Of a stretch of DNA of 46,750 nt, positions 1 through 7,858 are shown in pieces. The notes beneath the pieces were generated by a model. That model did not search any database. It was not told where the DNA came from and worked only from the letters and a program-made list of their open reading frames with translations. How positions within the stretch are numbered: position 1 is the stretch's first letter; each line of letters opens with the position of its first letter. This DNA comes from Bacillota bacterium. GTDB taxonomy: Bacteria > Bacillota_I > Bacilli_A > RF39 > UBA660. The stretch is taken from positions 1 through 46,750 of the forward strand of contig QAMK01000017.1 in the NCBI GenBank assembly GCA_003149915.1, in the 5' to 3' direction. Position numbers and translations under genes: made by a program.

Positions 1-758
1 TTTCTGGCATTCTTTAATTTTTGAAATAAAACTGATAACTTCTTTTTCGTTTTATAATAATTACTACTTCCTTTTACGCGTCTCGCCAATTCTCTTTGTT
101 TTCGTTTGATTCTTTTTTCATATTTCTCTATAACTTTCTCGTTTTTTATCTTTTCGCCATCACTTGTAATGATTACATCTTTGATCCCCAAATCGATTCC
201 TACTACCCTTCTCGGAATCATCTTGGGTGCAATATGACTGACTTCGACTAACACACTTACATAATATTTGCCAGTCGAACATTCACTGATTGTCGCATGA
301 ATGATTCTTCCCGGTAAATCTTCTAAATTGCGATACCCTCTTATTTTTACTTCTTTTAATTTTGGCAAAGTAATTACTCTTCTTTTTAAATCTATTTTTA
401 TATTTTCGTACTTTGTTCCTTTATAAGTACTTGTAATATAATTAGTTCGATAACTTCTTTTAGAACCGTACTTCCCTTTGAACTTTGGATCATTATTTTG
501 ATGCCTAAAATAACGGTTAAAGGCATCGTCTAAATCAAACAAACTACACCTCAAACTACAAGAGTCCACCTCCTTTAAAAATGGGTATTCTGGATATAAA
601 TTCGGTAACTCTTTTATCATATCAAAACTAGTTAACTGTTCTTCTTTTCTTTTTTCAAGATAATGGTTATAAACGAATCTTGTACAACCAAAAGTTTTTT
701 GAATCATGATAATCTGTTGCTTGTTTGGATACATTCGAAACTGATAACTTTTATACAT
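1..758 (-). CDS. tnpB: TnpB (IS200/IS605-family OrfB), truncated by window edge
   Basis: I translated this open frame by hand; it has no stop between the ATG at 758 and base 1, so about 252 N-terminal residues are visible and the C-terminus lies outside the window. The N-terminus (YQFRMYPNKQQ, then FGCTRFVYNHYL) is the typical OrfB helix-turn-helix region. Near residue 195, VVGIDLGIKD carries the first RuvC catalytic Asp. TnpB proteins are RNA-guided DNA endonucleases encoded by IS200/IS605-type transposons. The second and third RuvC motifs, the zinc finger and the omega-RNA region would be beyond the edge, so activity cannot be judged. An AAGGAGGTGG ribosome binding site lies just upstream of the ATG. 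No TnpA transposase is seen on the upstream side. Family is certain; intactness is unknown. Confidence 0.93.
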   Translation of the reverse strand, partial: MYKSYQFRMYPNKQQIIMIQKTFGCTRFVYNHYLEKRKEEQLTSFDMIKELPNLYPEYPFLKEVDSCSLRCSLFDLDDAFNRYFRHQNNDPKFKGKYGSKRSYRTNYITSTYKGTKYENIKIDLKRRVITLPKLKEVKIRGYRNLEDLPGRIIHATISECSTGKYYVSVLVEVSHIAPKMIPRRVVGIDLGIKDVIITSDGEKIKNEKVIEKYEKRIKRKQRELARRVKGSSNYYKTKKKLSVLFQKLKNAR

Positions 759-799
759 TTGGATGCTATCCACCTCCTTTTTCGTTCACAGTTAGCAAG

Positions 800-828
800 A
801 ATATATCAAACAAATGTATGATAGTCAA
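800..828 (-). promoter_or_regulatory. Promoter of tnpB
   Basis: Reading leftward: TTGACT (823-828), a 17-base spacer, then TATATT (800-805), with TG one base before the -10 (extended -10). It lies about 40 bases upstream of the tnpB start. A good sigma-A match, unproven by experiment. Confidence 0.6.
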
Positions 829-873
829 GTAAAATACAAAACTTTTTATTCTTTTCTATACTTTTTTATTCTG

Positions 874-891
874 ATACGCTTTTTCTCGTAT
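874..891. repeat. Small inverted repeat upstream of tnpB, possible transposon-end hairpin
   Basis: ATACG (874-878) and CGTAT (887-891) are inverted around CTTTTTCT. IS200/IS605 ends carry short imperfect hairpins, so this could be part of the left end of the TnpB element. Five base pairs are little evidence. The rest of 759-913 shows only the tnpB promoter. Confidence 0.25.
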
Positions 892-913
892 GCGAAGCAA
901 TTTCCTAGTATAC

Positions 914-934
914 AAAAAAAGGAACAACTGTTCC
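914..934 (-). terminator. Rho-independent terminator after the DHHW gene
   Basis: Leftward reading gives GGAAC-AGTT-GTTCC followed by seven T, directly abutting the TAG stop at 935-937. It ends the MBOAT/DHHW transcript before the TnpB element. Confidence 0.8.
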
Positions 935-2026
935 CTACTTTAACAAATAACTGTTATTGATGACTTCATCACTATATAAAAACAAAATATCACTGTCTTT
1001 GAAGTCAACAATACCTTCTAAATAATCCGTTCCGATATATCGCAAGTCAACTAACGTAATCTCGTCATAAGATGAAATTAGTAACGGGGTTAAACTACTA
1101 GCAAAGGAATCTCGAAAAATGATTAACTTCTTATCATTTTCAAGTTCTGGATTATCGATAACCAAAAGTGGTGTCGCTCCTCCTAAGAAGACGTCGTATG
1201 AATCGACATGAGAATAATACTCATCTTGATAAACTGGTTCCATTCTATTCTTCTCATAATTGTAAACCAAAATCGAATCTAAAAGTGAATTGGTACGATA
1301 GATTAAGTTTTCTTTGGAAACCGGTAATGCAATCTTAGAATACAGCGAACCGGCAAAATCAGAAAAAGAATGTTCTTCATAACTAGTTGGTATAGCCTCT
1401 ATGTTCATACTCTGTAATAATTTAGAGACGACACCATCTAATGTTTCTTGACGCCAATGAATATCCGTCGCATAATAGGATTCTTTGTTTAATGCATCTG
1501 AAATATCGATAAACTGAAAATCTTCTGACAAAGATTCTTTTAAAGATGAAACTACCTCATCATAATCGACTCTAGGATATTTATCGTCTTCTAAATAATG
1601 AATCTTATTTGGAATGACACTGTAATAAATGGAATTGGATTCATTCAAATACTTATCTTGAATACGATTTAATTTCTGCGCGAAATTAGAAAGAGACTCC
1701 CGGTTCAAATGACTGGTCTCATAAATCATTCCATCTTTTACAAATACACCATCATTTTCTAAATGTCCAAAAACAGAAAACTGAGCAGTAGCTTTTACTG
1801 TACGAAAGAAATCTCTTCCTGGAAATTGATCCACTACATACTCATTGAACTCATCAAAAAATTCAAAATTCACTTTTCCATTCTCTATAACGTTTGGAAA
1901 CATTGCTAAATTTCTTCGTTCACTATTAGATACCTCTTGATCTGGTAAGAAGATACCAACCAAAGGAAATAAAACTAAAATAGCAATAAATCCAACAATC
2001 ATAATATGATCTTTCAAACGCTTCAC
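935..2026 (-). CDS. DHHW-family (AlgX/AlgJ-like) extracytoplasmic protein, partner of the MBOAT acyltransferase
   Basis: 363 residues. One N-terminal membrane segment (about residues 8-28, signal anchor) is followed by a large external domain. TDIHW at about 187-191 corresponds to the Asp-His pair of the DHHW family, and IFRDSFASSLTPLL near residue 305 matches the second conserved block of these SGNH-like proteins. In alginate and related systems an AlgI-type MBOAT moves acyl groups across the membrane and an AlgX/AlgJ/DHHW partner transfers them to the polysaccharide. The gene follows the MBOAT gene with only three bases between them, supporting a two-gene operon. The motif is TDIHW rather than the family's usual DHHW. 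The acceptor polymer is unknown; the glycans made by the neighbouring clusters are obvious candidates. Confidence 0.82.
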   Translation of the reverse strand: MKRLKDHIMIVGFIAILVLFPLVGIFLPDQEVSNSERRNLAMFPNVIENGKVNFEFFDEFNEYVVDQFPGRDFFRTVKATAQFSVFGHLENDGVFVKDGMIYETSHLNRESLSNFAQKLNRIQDKYLNESNSIYYSVIPNKIHYLEDDKYPRVDYDEVVSSLKESLSEDFQFIDISDALNKESYYATDIHWRQETLDGVVSKLLQSMNIEAIPTSYEEHSFSDFAGSLYSKIALPVSKENLIYRTNSLLDSILVYNYEKNRMEPVYQDEYYSHVDSYDVFLGGATPLLVIDNPELENDKKLIIFRDSFASSLTPLLISSYDEITLVDLRYIGTDYLEGIVDFKDSDILFLYSDEVINNSYLLK

Positions 2027-2029
2027 CTC

Positions 2030-3418
2030 CTAAAATCTAAAATATAAAAACGGATTAAACGACTCATCTACTAAGAACGCTACACAAAGGAAAAACAAAC
2101 CAAAGTAGAACACAACTTCTAAGAAAGAAAGACGTTTCCATATGGAAGATTTCCTTACCTTCGCCATCCAATTTTTAGCAATAGGAGTTGCAGCAAACAA
2201 AGCGATAAGAATAACAACAAAATAATCTCGAACATAATACAAAGCCTCTCGTGTGATAATTGGATTCGAAATAGAAAACATATTTTGTAACATACTACCC
2301 ATACTAGATAAGTCCTCAAATGAGAAAATAACGAAACTGATTAAAATGAAAAAGATCGTATAGCAATGTGCCAAAATGGAATGTTTTTTAAAAACCTTTA
2401 AAAGCCAAACTTTTTCAATAATTAAAAATACGGCGAAAAAAAGTCCCCACAACACAAAGTTCCAATTGGCACCATGCCAAAGTCCGGTCGCAAGCCAAGT
2501 TAACAAAATATTGCGACAATACTTCCAAAATGGTACTCTACTACCTCCTAACGGAATATAGATGTAATCTTTCAACCAACTAGAAAGTGAGATATGCCAT
2601 CTTCTCCAAAAATCAGTCAAACTATTTGCAATCAATGGATAATTAAAGTTCTCTAAGAAATGAAATCCAAACATAAGTCCCATCCCAATTGCCATATCAC
2701 TGTATCCAGAAAAATCGAAATACAGTTGCAAAGTAAGTGCAAGTGCATGAACCCAACTGGATGCTAGAGAGATTTCTTCCAAGCCTCCTAATGTGCTTGC
2801 AAGTGTCCCTAGTACATTTGCGAGTAAAACTTTCTTAGCAAGTCCGATGATAAATCTACGAATTCCATTCGCAATCTCACGACTCGTCTCTTTTCTATGC
2901 TCTAACTCATCTGCAACGGTTTCATATCGTACAATCGGTCCTGCAATGAGCTGTGGAAATAAAGACAAGTACGTTGCAAACGTCCAAATATTAGGAGCAG
3001 ATGAAACTTTACCACGATAGATATCGATCGTATAACTAGTCGCTTGAAACGTAAAGAAACTGATTCCGATTGGCATGACGATGTTCCATAGCGAAAAATC
3101 AGTACCAAAGATATCATTGAGAATCGTAATCGAAAAATTAAAGTATTTAAAATAGAATAACATACCAAAATTTAAAATCAAATCGATTATCAAATACAAC
3201 TTTTTGTGCTGTTTACTATCTTCTATTTTCCTACCAAAAAAGTAATTCAAACCAATCGATGCCAAAAACACAAGAATGTATTTTGGTTCACCATAAAAAT
3301 AAAAGAACAAACTGGCAACTAACAATACAAAGTTCTTTGCTTTTCTAGAAGCCAGAAAATAACAAAGTAGCACGATCGGCAAAAAATAAAATAAAAACGA
3401 TATGCTAGAAAAAACCAT
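2030..3418 (-). CDS. MBOAT family O-acyltransferase (AlgI/DltB-like)
   Basis: 462 residues, polytopic. The MBOAT hallmarks are clear: FFTFQATSYTIDIYRG (about 121-136), LIAGPIVRYE (157-166), LYFDFSGYSDMAIG (232-245), FWRRWHISLSSW (270-281) with a conserved His near 275, and LATGLWHGANW (309-319) with the catalytic His near 315. The length suits the AlgI/DltB group. The enzyme is expected to take an acyl (usually acetyl) group from a cytoplasmic donor and deliver it to the outside for polymer O-acylation. The adjacent DHHW protein, rather than DltACD, points to polysaccharide O-acetylation instead of D-alanylation. An AGGAGG site precedes the ATG, directly after the T-tract of a terminator (3431-3454), so expression may depend on read-through or RNA processing. 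Confidence 0.92.
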   Translation of the reverse strand: MVFSSISFLFYFLPIVLLCYFLASRKAKNFVLLVASLFFYFYGEPKYILVFLASIGLNYFFGRKIEDSKQHKKLYLIIDLILNFGMLFYFKYFNFSITILNDIFGTDFSLWNIVMPIGISFFTFQATSYTIDIYRGKVSSAPNIWTFATYLSLFPQLIAGPIVRYETVADELEHRKETSREIANGIRRFIIGLAKKVLLANVLGTLASTLGGLEEISLASSWVHALALTLQLYFDFSGYSDMAIGMGLMFGFHFLENFNYPLIANSLTDFWRRWHISLSSWLKDYIYIPLGGSRVPFWKYCRNILLTWLATGLWHGANWNFVLWGLFFAVFLIIEKVWLLKVFKKHSILAHCYTIFFILISFVIFSFEDLSSMGSMLQNMFSISNPIITREALYYVRDYFVVILIALFAATPIAKNWMAKVRKSSIWKRLSFLEVVFYFGLFFLCVAFLVDESFNPFLYFRF

Positions 3419-3430
3419 AATATGCCTCCT

Positions 3431-3454
3431 AAAAAAGTCTTCTAAATAGAAGAC
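3431..3454 (-). terminator. Terminator or attenuator between the lipoprotein gene and MBOAT
   Basis: Leftward: GTCTTCT-ATTT-AGAAGAC followed by TTTTTT. It ends the sigma/membrane/lipoprotein transcript. Its T-tract runs straight into the AGGAGG of the MBOAT gene, leaving no room for a promoter in between. Confidence 0.8.
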
Positions 3455-3459
3455 CTTTA

Positions 3460-3918
3460 TTATTGTAAATTCTCAAAATTTGTCTTTAACGTATCGGCAT
3501 TTTCCCCGCTCATGATCAAAATAATCAAGTCGCCTTTTCTTTCGACATATACGTTTTCTGCTTCTACACAAATCCATTTTCTAGGATTAGCATTTTCTTG
3601 AATAGCCGTTACTGCTGCATCAACATCTGCCCCTTCATTCATACGAATCAATACGACAGAATGAGCAATAGAACCAACCATCGATTCGCTAGCAAGTGCT
3701 TCTTTCATATCGATATCGGAAGTCCCAACATAATTTGCTAATGTATCTTTTGTGACTTCTATGTTAGAAAGCGCCATTGGAAGTTCTTCTTCTGGAATTC
3801 CTTCGTACACTTTAGCCATGATATCCGTTAAACTACCTTCGATATTTTTTTCTTTCGCCCCACATCCCGTCATAAATAACGTGATGACTGCTAAAAATAA
3901 AATCCCTATTTTTCTCAT
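3460..3918 (-). CDS. DUF4358-like lipoprotein
   Basis: 152 residues. The N-terminus MRKIGILFLAVITLFMTGCG is a lipoprotein signal with lipobox MTGC, so Cys19 would be lipidated and the rest would lie outside the membrane. The mature part has the layout I associate with DUF4358 lipoproteins of Bacillota: a helical start (DIMAKVYEGIPEEELP), a middle with SVVLIRMNEGADVDAA, and an end with VERKGDLIILIMSG. The family has no settled function. Its start overlaps the end of the preceding membrane-protein gene by four bases, and that gene overlaps the sigma factor gene in the same way, so the three should be translated together. A role as an extracytoplasmic sensor or target of the sigma system is an inference. 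Confidence 0.75.
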   Translation of the reverse strand: MRKIGILFLAVITLFMTGCGAKEKNIEGSLTDIMAKVYEGIPEEELPMALSNIEVTKDTLANYVGTSDIDMKEALASESMVGSIAHSVVLIRMNEGADVDAAVTAIQENANPRKWICVEAENVYVERKGDLIILIMSGENADTLKTNFENLQ

Positions 3919-4475
3919 GTTAAATTTTCCTCCATAATTGTTTCTACTTTACGAATGAAAGTAGAAAGCGATTCGTTACTTGTAAGCGAGACAACAAAAT
4001 CTTTATATTGCCACTTGGCAACATATCCGTTTTCTGTTACATAAAAATAAACATCTGTATCTAAAATCGGTGTTGCATCACCAAACCCTTGTAATGTTCC
4101 CTGTGCCATAGACAATTGATATTCGTTTTCACCATCTTGAATTTGCACAGAAAAACGATCCCCTGTATTTTGATACGTATAATAGTCCTCACTTTCTTGC
4201 CATGGATATTCGATGATTCGACTTGCCAAAGATGGTGTGGCACTGAAAACAGAAACATTTTCGTTATCCGTATTTTCAGTTTCAGCAAACAAAACATCGG
4301 AATCGACCAAATTAAGAACTGCATTTTGCTTCGTAAACGAAACGACTACAAAGAAAATAAAAATGGCATAGACAGCATAAGAAAAAGTATTCATAAGAGA
4401 GTTTCTTCGGCTATGATTATGATATGGAATGAGGATATCCAAACTATTTTTTAGTTTCTTTTCTATCTGTTTCAT
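3915..4475 (-). CDS. Single-pass membrane protein coupled to an ECF sigma factor, possible anti-sigma factor
   Basis: 186 residues. The cytoplasmic head is about 30 residues and basic (MKQIEKKLKNSLDILIPYHN), followed by one membrane segment (about 31-47) and an external domain of about 135 residues ending in DFVVSLTSNESLSTFIRKVE. It has no zinc-binding HxxxCxxC anti-sigma motif, and the head is short for a classical anti-sigma domain. Position is the main evidence: the ATG overlaps the sigma factor stop by four bases, the usual arrangement for a sigma/regulator pair. The external part could sense the envelope state. It may instead be a structural or DUF4367-like wall protein. I do not recognise a specific family. 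Confidence 0.6.
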   Translation of the reverse strand: MKQIEKKLKNSLDILIPYHNHSRRNSLMNTFSYAVYAIFIFFVVVSFTKQNAVLNLVDSDVLFAETENTDNENVSVFSATPSLASRIIEYPWQESEDYYTYQNTGDRFSVQIQDGENEYQLSMAQGTLQGFGDATPILDTDVYFYVTENGYVAKWQYKDFVVSLTSNESLSTFIRKVETIMEENLT

Positions 4476-5020
4476 TTTTGCCTCCCTGTCAGTCGTTTTT
4501 CGATTTTACGAAGTGCATACGTATAAATTGAACGAACTTTTTCATAAGATAAATTCAAGACTTCAGCCGTCTCGTAATGTTTTAAACCACCGTAGATATG
4601 AAGTGTTACAACTTGTGCTTCCCGTTCGGTTAAACAGTTCAAGGCATCTTTCACATACGATAAATCCGCTTTCGGACGAACCAAATCTTGATTGATAAAA
4701 AATTCCAGCTGTTCCTTATCGATTGGAATTTCTTTCTTTCTCTTTTTCAAATGGGTAGTGACAAGATTTTTCGTAATCTTATAAATCCATGCCCGTGGAT
4801 TTGTTCCCAGTTCATACTTAGAAGCATACCGTTCAATTCGCAAGAATACTTCTTGACAAACATCCTCTGCTTCTTCGTAATGTCTAAGAACAGAAAACGC
4901 ATATTTGAAGATGGATGGATACATCAAATGATAAATCTCTTCCAATGCTTCGATATGACCATGTTGCAATTTTAAGAGATTATAATTCAATCTCATTTGT
5001 GTAACCAAAGACGAACTCAT
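4472..5020 (-). CDS. ECF-type RNA polymerase sigma factor
   Basis: 182 residues. Region 2 is about residues 22-94 (YHLMYPSIFKYAFSVLRHYE, then EDVCQEVFLRIERY and NPRAWIYKITKNLVTTHLKK). Region 4 is about 120-180 (LNCLTEREAQVVTLHIYGGL, then YETAEVLNLSYEKVRSIYTY). There is no region 1 or 3, as expected for the extracytoplasmic-function group. It directs RNA polymerase to a small regulon, generally under control of a membrane-bound partner, here presumably the overlapping downstream gene. A TATAAT-like box at 5044-5049 precedes the gene but has no good -35 at normal spacing, so it may be autoregulated from a non-housekeeping promoter; the sequence does not prove this. The first gene of a three-gene unit with the membrane protein and lipoprotein. 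Confidence 0.93.
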   Translation of the reverse strand: MSSSLVTQMRLNYNLLKLQHGHIEALEEIYHLMYPSIFKYAFSVLRHYEEAEDVCQEVFLRIERYASKYELGTNPRAWIYKITKNLVTTHLKKRKKEIPIDKEQLEFFINQDLVRPKADLSYVKDALNCLTEREAQVVTLHIYGGLKHYETAEVLNLSYEKVRSIYTYALRKIEKRLTGRQK

Positions 5021-5083
5021 CTTATCACCACCGTTCGTTCAATATTATAACTTTTCAAGAGACAACTTTGGAGAAAAAAGTGC

Positions 5084-5113
5084 AAAAAAAGATAAAAACT
5101 TTTCGTTTTTACC
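5084..5113 (-). terminator. Terminator after the NAGPA gene
   Basis: Leftward: GGTAAAAAC-GAAAA-GTTTTTATC (one G-T pair) followed by a run of T. It separates the NAGPA transcript from the sigma factor unit. Confidence 0.65.
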
Positions 5114-5114
5114 T

Positions 5115-6212
5115 TTAATCTTCTGTTACAACCCATGCGGTTGGAATATTTCGTAATCCTTCCGCACCTCCAGCAACTGGAGTATTGACAATTTCGTTAT
5201 TGATAACAAGTGCTGAAGAACTACCTCCATCTAAGTTAGCAGCATTGTAAGCACCATAATTTTGCATAATTTCCGTAAGATCGACCATATCGGCTCCAAG
5301 TGATTCAGTACGACGACCATTAATTACTAAGAACAGTACGATTCCATCTTGTCTTTGACCGATTGCAGAACGAGGAGCAATTCCCCATCCACCGTTTCCT
5401 TTTACGAAGGATGGTTTACCATTGACAATCAAGAATGGTCCAAATTGAATAGCATCCCGCATTCCCATCTCTAATGCTTCTTTTTCAGAACAAGCACAAA
5501 GAACAAATTTATCATCGTTTGTAAATCCGATAAAGCCACCACCTACGTTTGCAGGAGTATAACGCCAAACGACTTCACCATTCGAAATAACAACACCATG
5601 AGGAATCGCACCATTTGAGTTCCAATCCGGATCATAAAAACCACTTGCATTCATCGCTATAATTGCATTGCTATTTTTAGCAATAACTTTTAAAGATTGA
5701 CCTGTTTTTCCTAAATACTTTGTCGTAGCAATATGAACTTTAGACGGATCATAGACTGCTACTAAAAATCCTTTGTAACCAGGTCCTTCAATATCGATAA
5801 CTTTATACAAAGCTCCTTCTTCGTGATCTAAGATTTCTTTTTCATATTGATTTGCATAAGTAGTAGCATTGTAATCTGGATTCGAAATCGTAATCAAATT
5901 CGGATCTGTCGATTCCCCAGATTCAATAACTGTATTATTTGCTAAAACACTTGCTATCGTATCATCACTGTAAAACCACTTACATAACCACTGATGTGTC
6001 ATCGTAGTCATAGCAGTTGTAATCAAAGTTTCTCGAACGTAAGAAAAAGGTCCATACAGAATAAATAAACCAGAACTCATCAGAACAATTCCTGCCGAAA
6101 CAAAAATCAAAAATGCTCGTTTAAATGCAATTCCTTTTTGCTCTTTCGTCTTCTTTACTTTTTCTTTTTCCGGTTCGCTCGTACCAATTTCTGTTACTTT
6201 TTTGCGAAACAT
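5115..6212 (-). CDS. Membrane-anchored phosphodiester glycosidase (NAGPA domain)
   Basis: 365 residues. A basic, Lys/Glu-rich cytoplasmic head (1-30), one membrane segment (about 31-54), a linker, and an external NAGPA domain over roughly residues 150-362. The conserved parts of the family are visible: NASGFYDPDW, GGFIGFTNDDKF, GWGIAPRSAIGQRQDG and NLDGGSSSALVI. NAGPA-fold enzymes hydrolyse phosphodiester-linked sugars, by analogy with the human uncovering enzyme; bacterial members are found with exopolysaccharide and teichoic-type genes. Here it could trim phosphodiester-linked glycans at the wall. RBS AGAGGTGATTCG precedes the ATG. It lies ten bases after a small membrane-protein gene and is probably co-transcribed with it. 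Specific substrate unknown. Confidence 0.88.
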   Translation of the reverse strand: MFRKKVTEIGTSEPEKEKVKKTKEQKGIAFKRAFLIFVSAGIVLMSSGLFILYGPFSYVRETLITTAMTTMTHQWLCKWFYSDDTIASVLANNTVIESGESTDPNLITISNPDYNATTYANQYEKEILDHEEGALYKVIDIEGPGYKGFLVAVYDPSKVHIATTKYLGKTGQSLKVIAKNSNAIIAMNASGFYDPDWNSNGAIPHGVVISNGEVVWRYTPANVGGGFIGFTNDDKFVLCACSEKEALEMGMRDAIQFGPFLIVNGKPSFVKGNGGWGIAPRSAIGQRQDGIVLFLVINGRRTESLGADMVDLTEIMQNYGAYNAANLDGGSSSALVINNEIVNTPVAGGAEGLRNIPTAWVVTED

Positions 6213-6222
6213 CGAATCACCT

Positions 6223-6771
6223 CTAATCTCTACCTAAGTAAGTTCCATCACCGTTGAAATCGATATAATCAGAATATTGATTGTTTTGATATAACTCAAT
6301 CGGTTCTGCCGCAGTTTCATTATATAACTCGATTTGATCATTATATAAATTCATGTCTTTAATGAAATAGTTGACACTCGTTTCATATGCCGTCATATAA
6401 GAAGAACATTTACTGACAACGTCATCATCCTTGTAGGTGTGATTTGGGCAAAGCTCTTTTAAATCTTTTCCTGCTTCATCCATATCTTGTAACGTTTTTA
6501 AATATTCATTAAACAACGTATCATATGACTCTTTTAATGATGCGTAGTCTTCTAAAATAACATCTTGAAACATCGTGTCGTATACTTCTACCCGTTTATC
6601 AGAAAATACTGTGGCAGCATCACTAAAGTTACCAAATCCCGCAACAATTTTCTCAGAATTTTCCTTGTCTCTCATATTCTTTTCATTTTGGTCACTAATA
6701 ATGAATATTGCGACACCTAGCAAAACTAAAATAACGCCAACGATAAAAACATACTTTCCGTACTTTTTCAA
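6223..6771 (-). CDS. Single-pass membrane protein of unknown function, upstream partner of NAGPA
   Basis: 182 residues, starting from TTG (6769-6771) preceded by AGGTGA at good spacing; no better start is present. An N-terminal membrane helix (about residues 6-26: YVFIVGVILVLLGVAIFII) is followed by an acidic helical external region, with LKESYDTLFNEYLKTLQDMD typical of a coiled or helical-bundle segment. It contains two cysteines (LCPNHTYK, SKCSSY) that could form a disulfide outside the cell. It ends DFNGDGTYLGRD, a calcium-loop-like stretch (D-x-N-x-D-G-x-Y), suggestive only. I do not recognise the family. Being first in an apparent two-gene unit with the NAGPA enzyme, it may support or localise that enzyme. 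Confidence 0.7.
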   Translation of the reverse strand: MKKYGKYVFIVGVILVLLGVAIFIISDQNEKNMRDKENSEKIVAGFGNFSDAATVFSDKRVEVYDTMFQDVILEDYASLKESYDTLFNEYLKTLQDMDEAGKDLKELCPNHTYKDDDVVSKCSSYMTAYETSVNYFIKDMNLYNDQIELYNETAAEPIELYQNNQYSDYIDFNGDGTYLGRD

Positions 6772-6800
6772 AAGAAATCACCTACTTTTTATTCTCTAAA

Positions 6801-6829
6801 AATATATCATAAATTTTTACTTTTTACAA
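6801..6829 (-). promoter_or_regulatory. Promoter of the membrane protein / NAGPA unit
   Basis: Leftward: TTGTAA (6824-6829), 17 bases, TATATT (6801-6806), with TG one base before the -10. It lies about 30 bases upstream of the TTG start. Confidence 0.6.
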
Positions 6830-6844
6830 CCTGCCAATCAATAC

Positions 6845-6871
6845 AAAAAAGATTTACTTTTTTAAATCTTT
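6845..6871 (-). terminator. Terminator overlapping the end of the GtrB-like gene
   Basis: Leftward: AAAGATTTA-AAAAAG-TAAATCTTT then further T. The nine-base-pair stem includes the last codons and the TAA stop of the glycosyltransferase gene. Confidence 0.75.
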
Positions 6872-7798
6872 TTCTGTTTCCGCAACAATATAAATCGGAC
6901 GGTTCTTTACTTCTAAATATACTTTGGCCAAATATTCACCAATAATACCTGTACAGAACAAATTCACACCACCAACTAAGAAGATAATACAAGCAAGACT
7001 AGGCCATCCAGAAACAGGATCTCCAAAAGCAAGCGTTTTGACAACAATCACAACAATCATCACAAAAGCAATCAAACAGAACAACACACCTAAAAAAGCG
7101 GAAATTAACAACGGTTGAGTAGAAAATCCTACGATTCCATCAATTGCATATGTAAACAATTTCCAAAAGTTCCATTTTGTCGTACCAGCAACACGTTCCT
7201 GATTTTCAAATTCAATCCATTTCGTACGAAATCCTACGAAACTAAACAACCCTTTTGAATAACGATTGTACTCTTTCATGGAAACAACGGCATTTACCAT
7301 TTTCCGACTCATCAAACGGAAATCTCTAGCACCCGGAACCATCTCTGTCTTAGAAAGTTTTCCAATAATTCCATAAAACCACTTTGTAAACAATTTACGG
7401 AAAAAAGAATAACCATTTCGAGAAGTACTCTTCGTTGCACAACAATCGTATTCCCCAGACTCTAATGTATCGAACATCTCTTCTAGCAGTTCTGGTGGAT
7501 CCTGTAAATCTGCATCCATCGTCGTAACGTAATCACCAGTTGCATTTTCAAGACCAGCAAACATGCCTGCTTCTTTTCCAAAGTTTCTAGAGAAAGATAT
7601 ATAACGCACACGTTTATCTTTCTTAGCTAAATCTCTTAAAATTTCCAAAGTCTTATCACGACTGCCATCATTGACAAAAACAAATTCAAATTCTGCTTTC
7701 TTCTTCATCTTATCCGTAATCTTATCTACAGCTTTATAAAATAATGGTAGCGATTCTTCTTCATTATAACAAGGTACAACAATCGATATTTTTTTCAT
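6854..7798 (-). CDS. Polyprenyl-phosphate glycosyltransferase, GT2 (GtrB/DPM1-like)
   Basis: 314 residues. N-terminal GT-A domain (1-220): SIVVPCYNEEESLP, FVNDGSRDKT, the metal-binding DAD in TTMDADLQDPPE (about 95-97), and EYNRYSKGLFSFVGF. Two C-terminal membrane segments (about 230-260 and 268-292) and IGEYLAKVYLEVKNRP follow, the standard layout of GtrB/YkcC proteins that make undecaprenyl-phosphate-linked glucose or a related sugar. In three-component systems the lipid-linked sugar is flipped by a GtrA protein and used outside by a GT-C enzyme. The only GtrA domain in the window is at 9006-9446, across the RhuM relic, in a different transcript. It has its own promoter and terminator, so it is probably monocistronic. 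Sugar identity cannot be deduced. Confidence 0.9.
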   Translation of the reverse strand: MKKISIVVPCYNEEESLPLFYKAVDKITDKMKKKAEFEFVFVNDGSRDKTLEILRDLAKKDKRVRYISFSRNFGKEAGMFAGLENATGDYVTTMDADLQDPPELLEEMFDTLESGEYDCCATKSTSRNGYSFFRKLFTKWFYGIIGKLSKTEMVPGARDFRLMSRKMVNAVVSMKEYNRYSKGLFSFVGFRTKWIEFENQERVAGTTKWNFWKLFTYAIDGIVGFSTQPLLISAFLGVLFCLIAFVMIVVIVVKTLAFGDPVSGWPSLACIIFLVGGVNLFCTGIIGEYLAKVYLEVKNRPIYIVAETEKDLKK

Positions 7799-7829
7799 AT
7801 AACTCCTCTTTTCGCATCAATATACTTAG

Positions 7830-7858
7830 ATTATACCATAAAATAAAAAGTACTACAA
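7830..7858 (-). promoter_or_regulatory. Promoter of the GtrB-like gene
   Basis: Leftward: TTGTAG (7853-7858), 17 bases, TATAAT (7830-7835), with the spacer ending TGG. The -35 lies inside a perfect palindrome (7850-7868). Confidence 0.7.
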
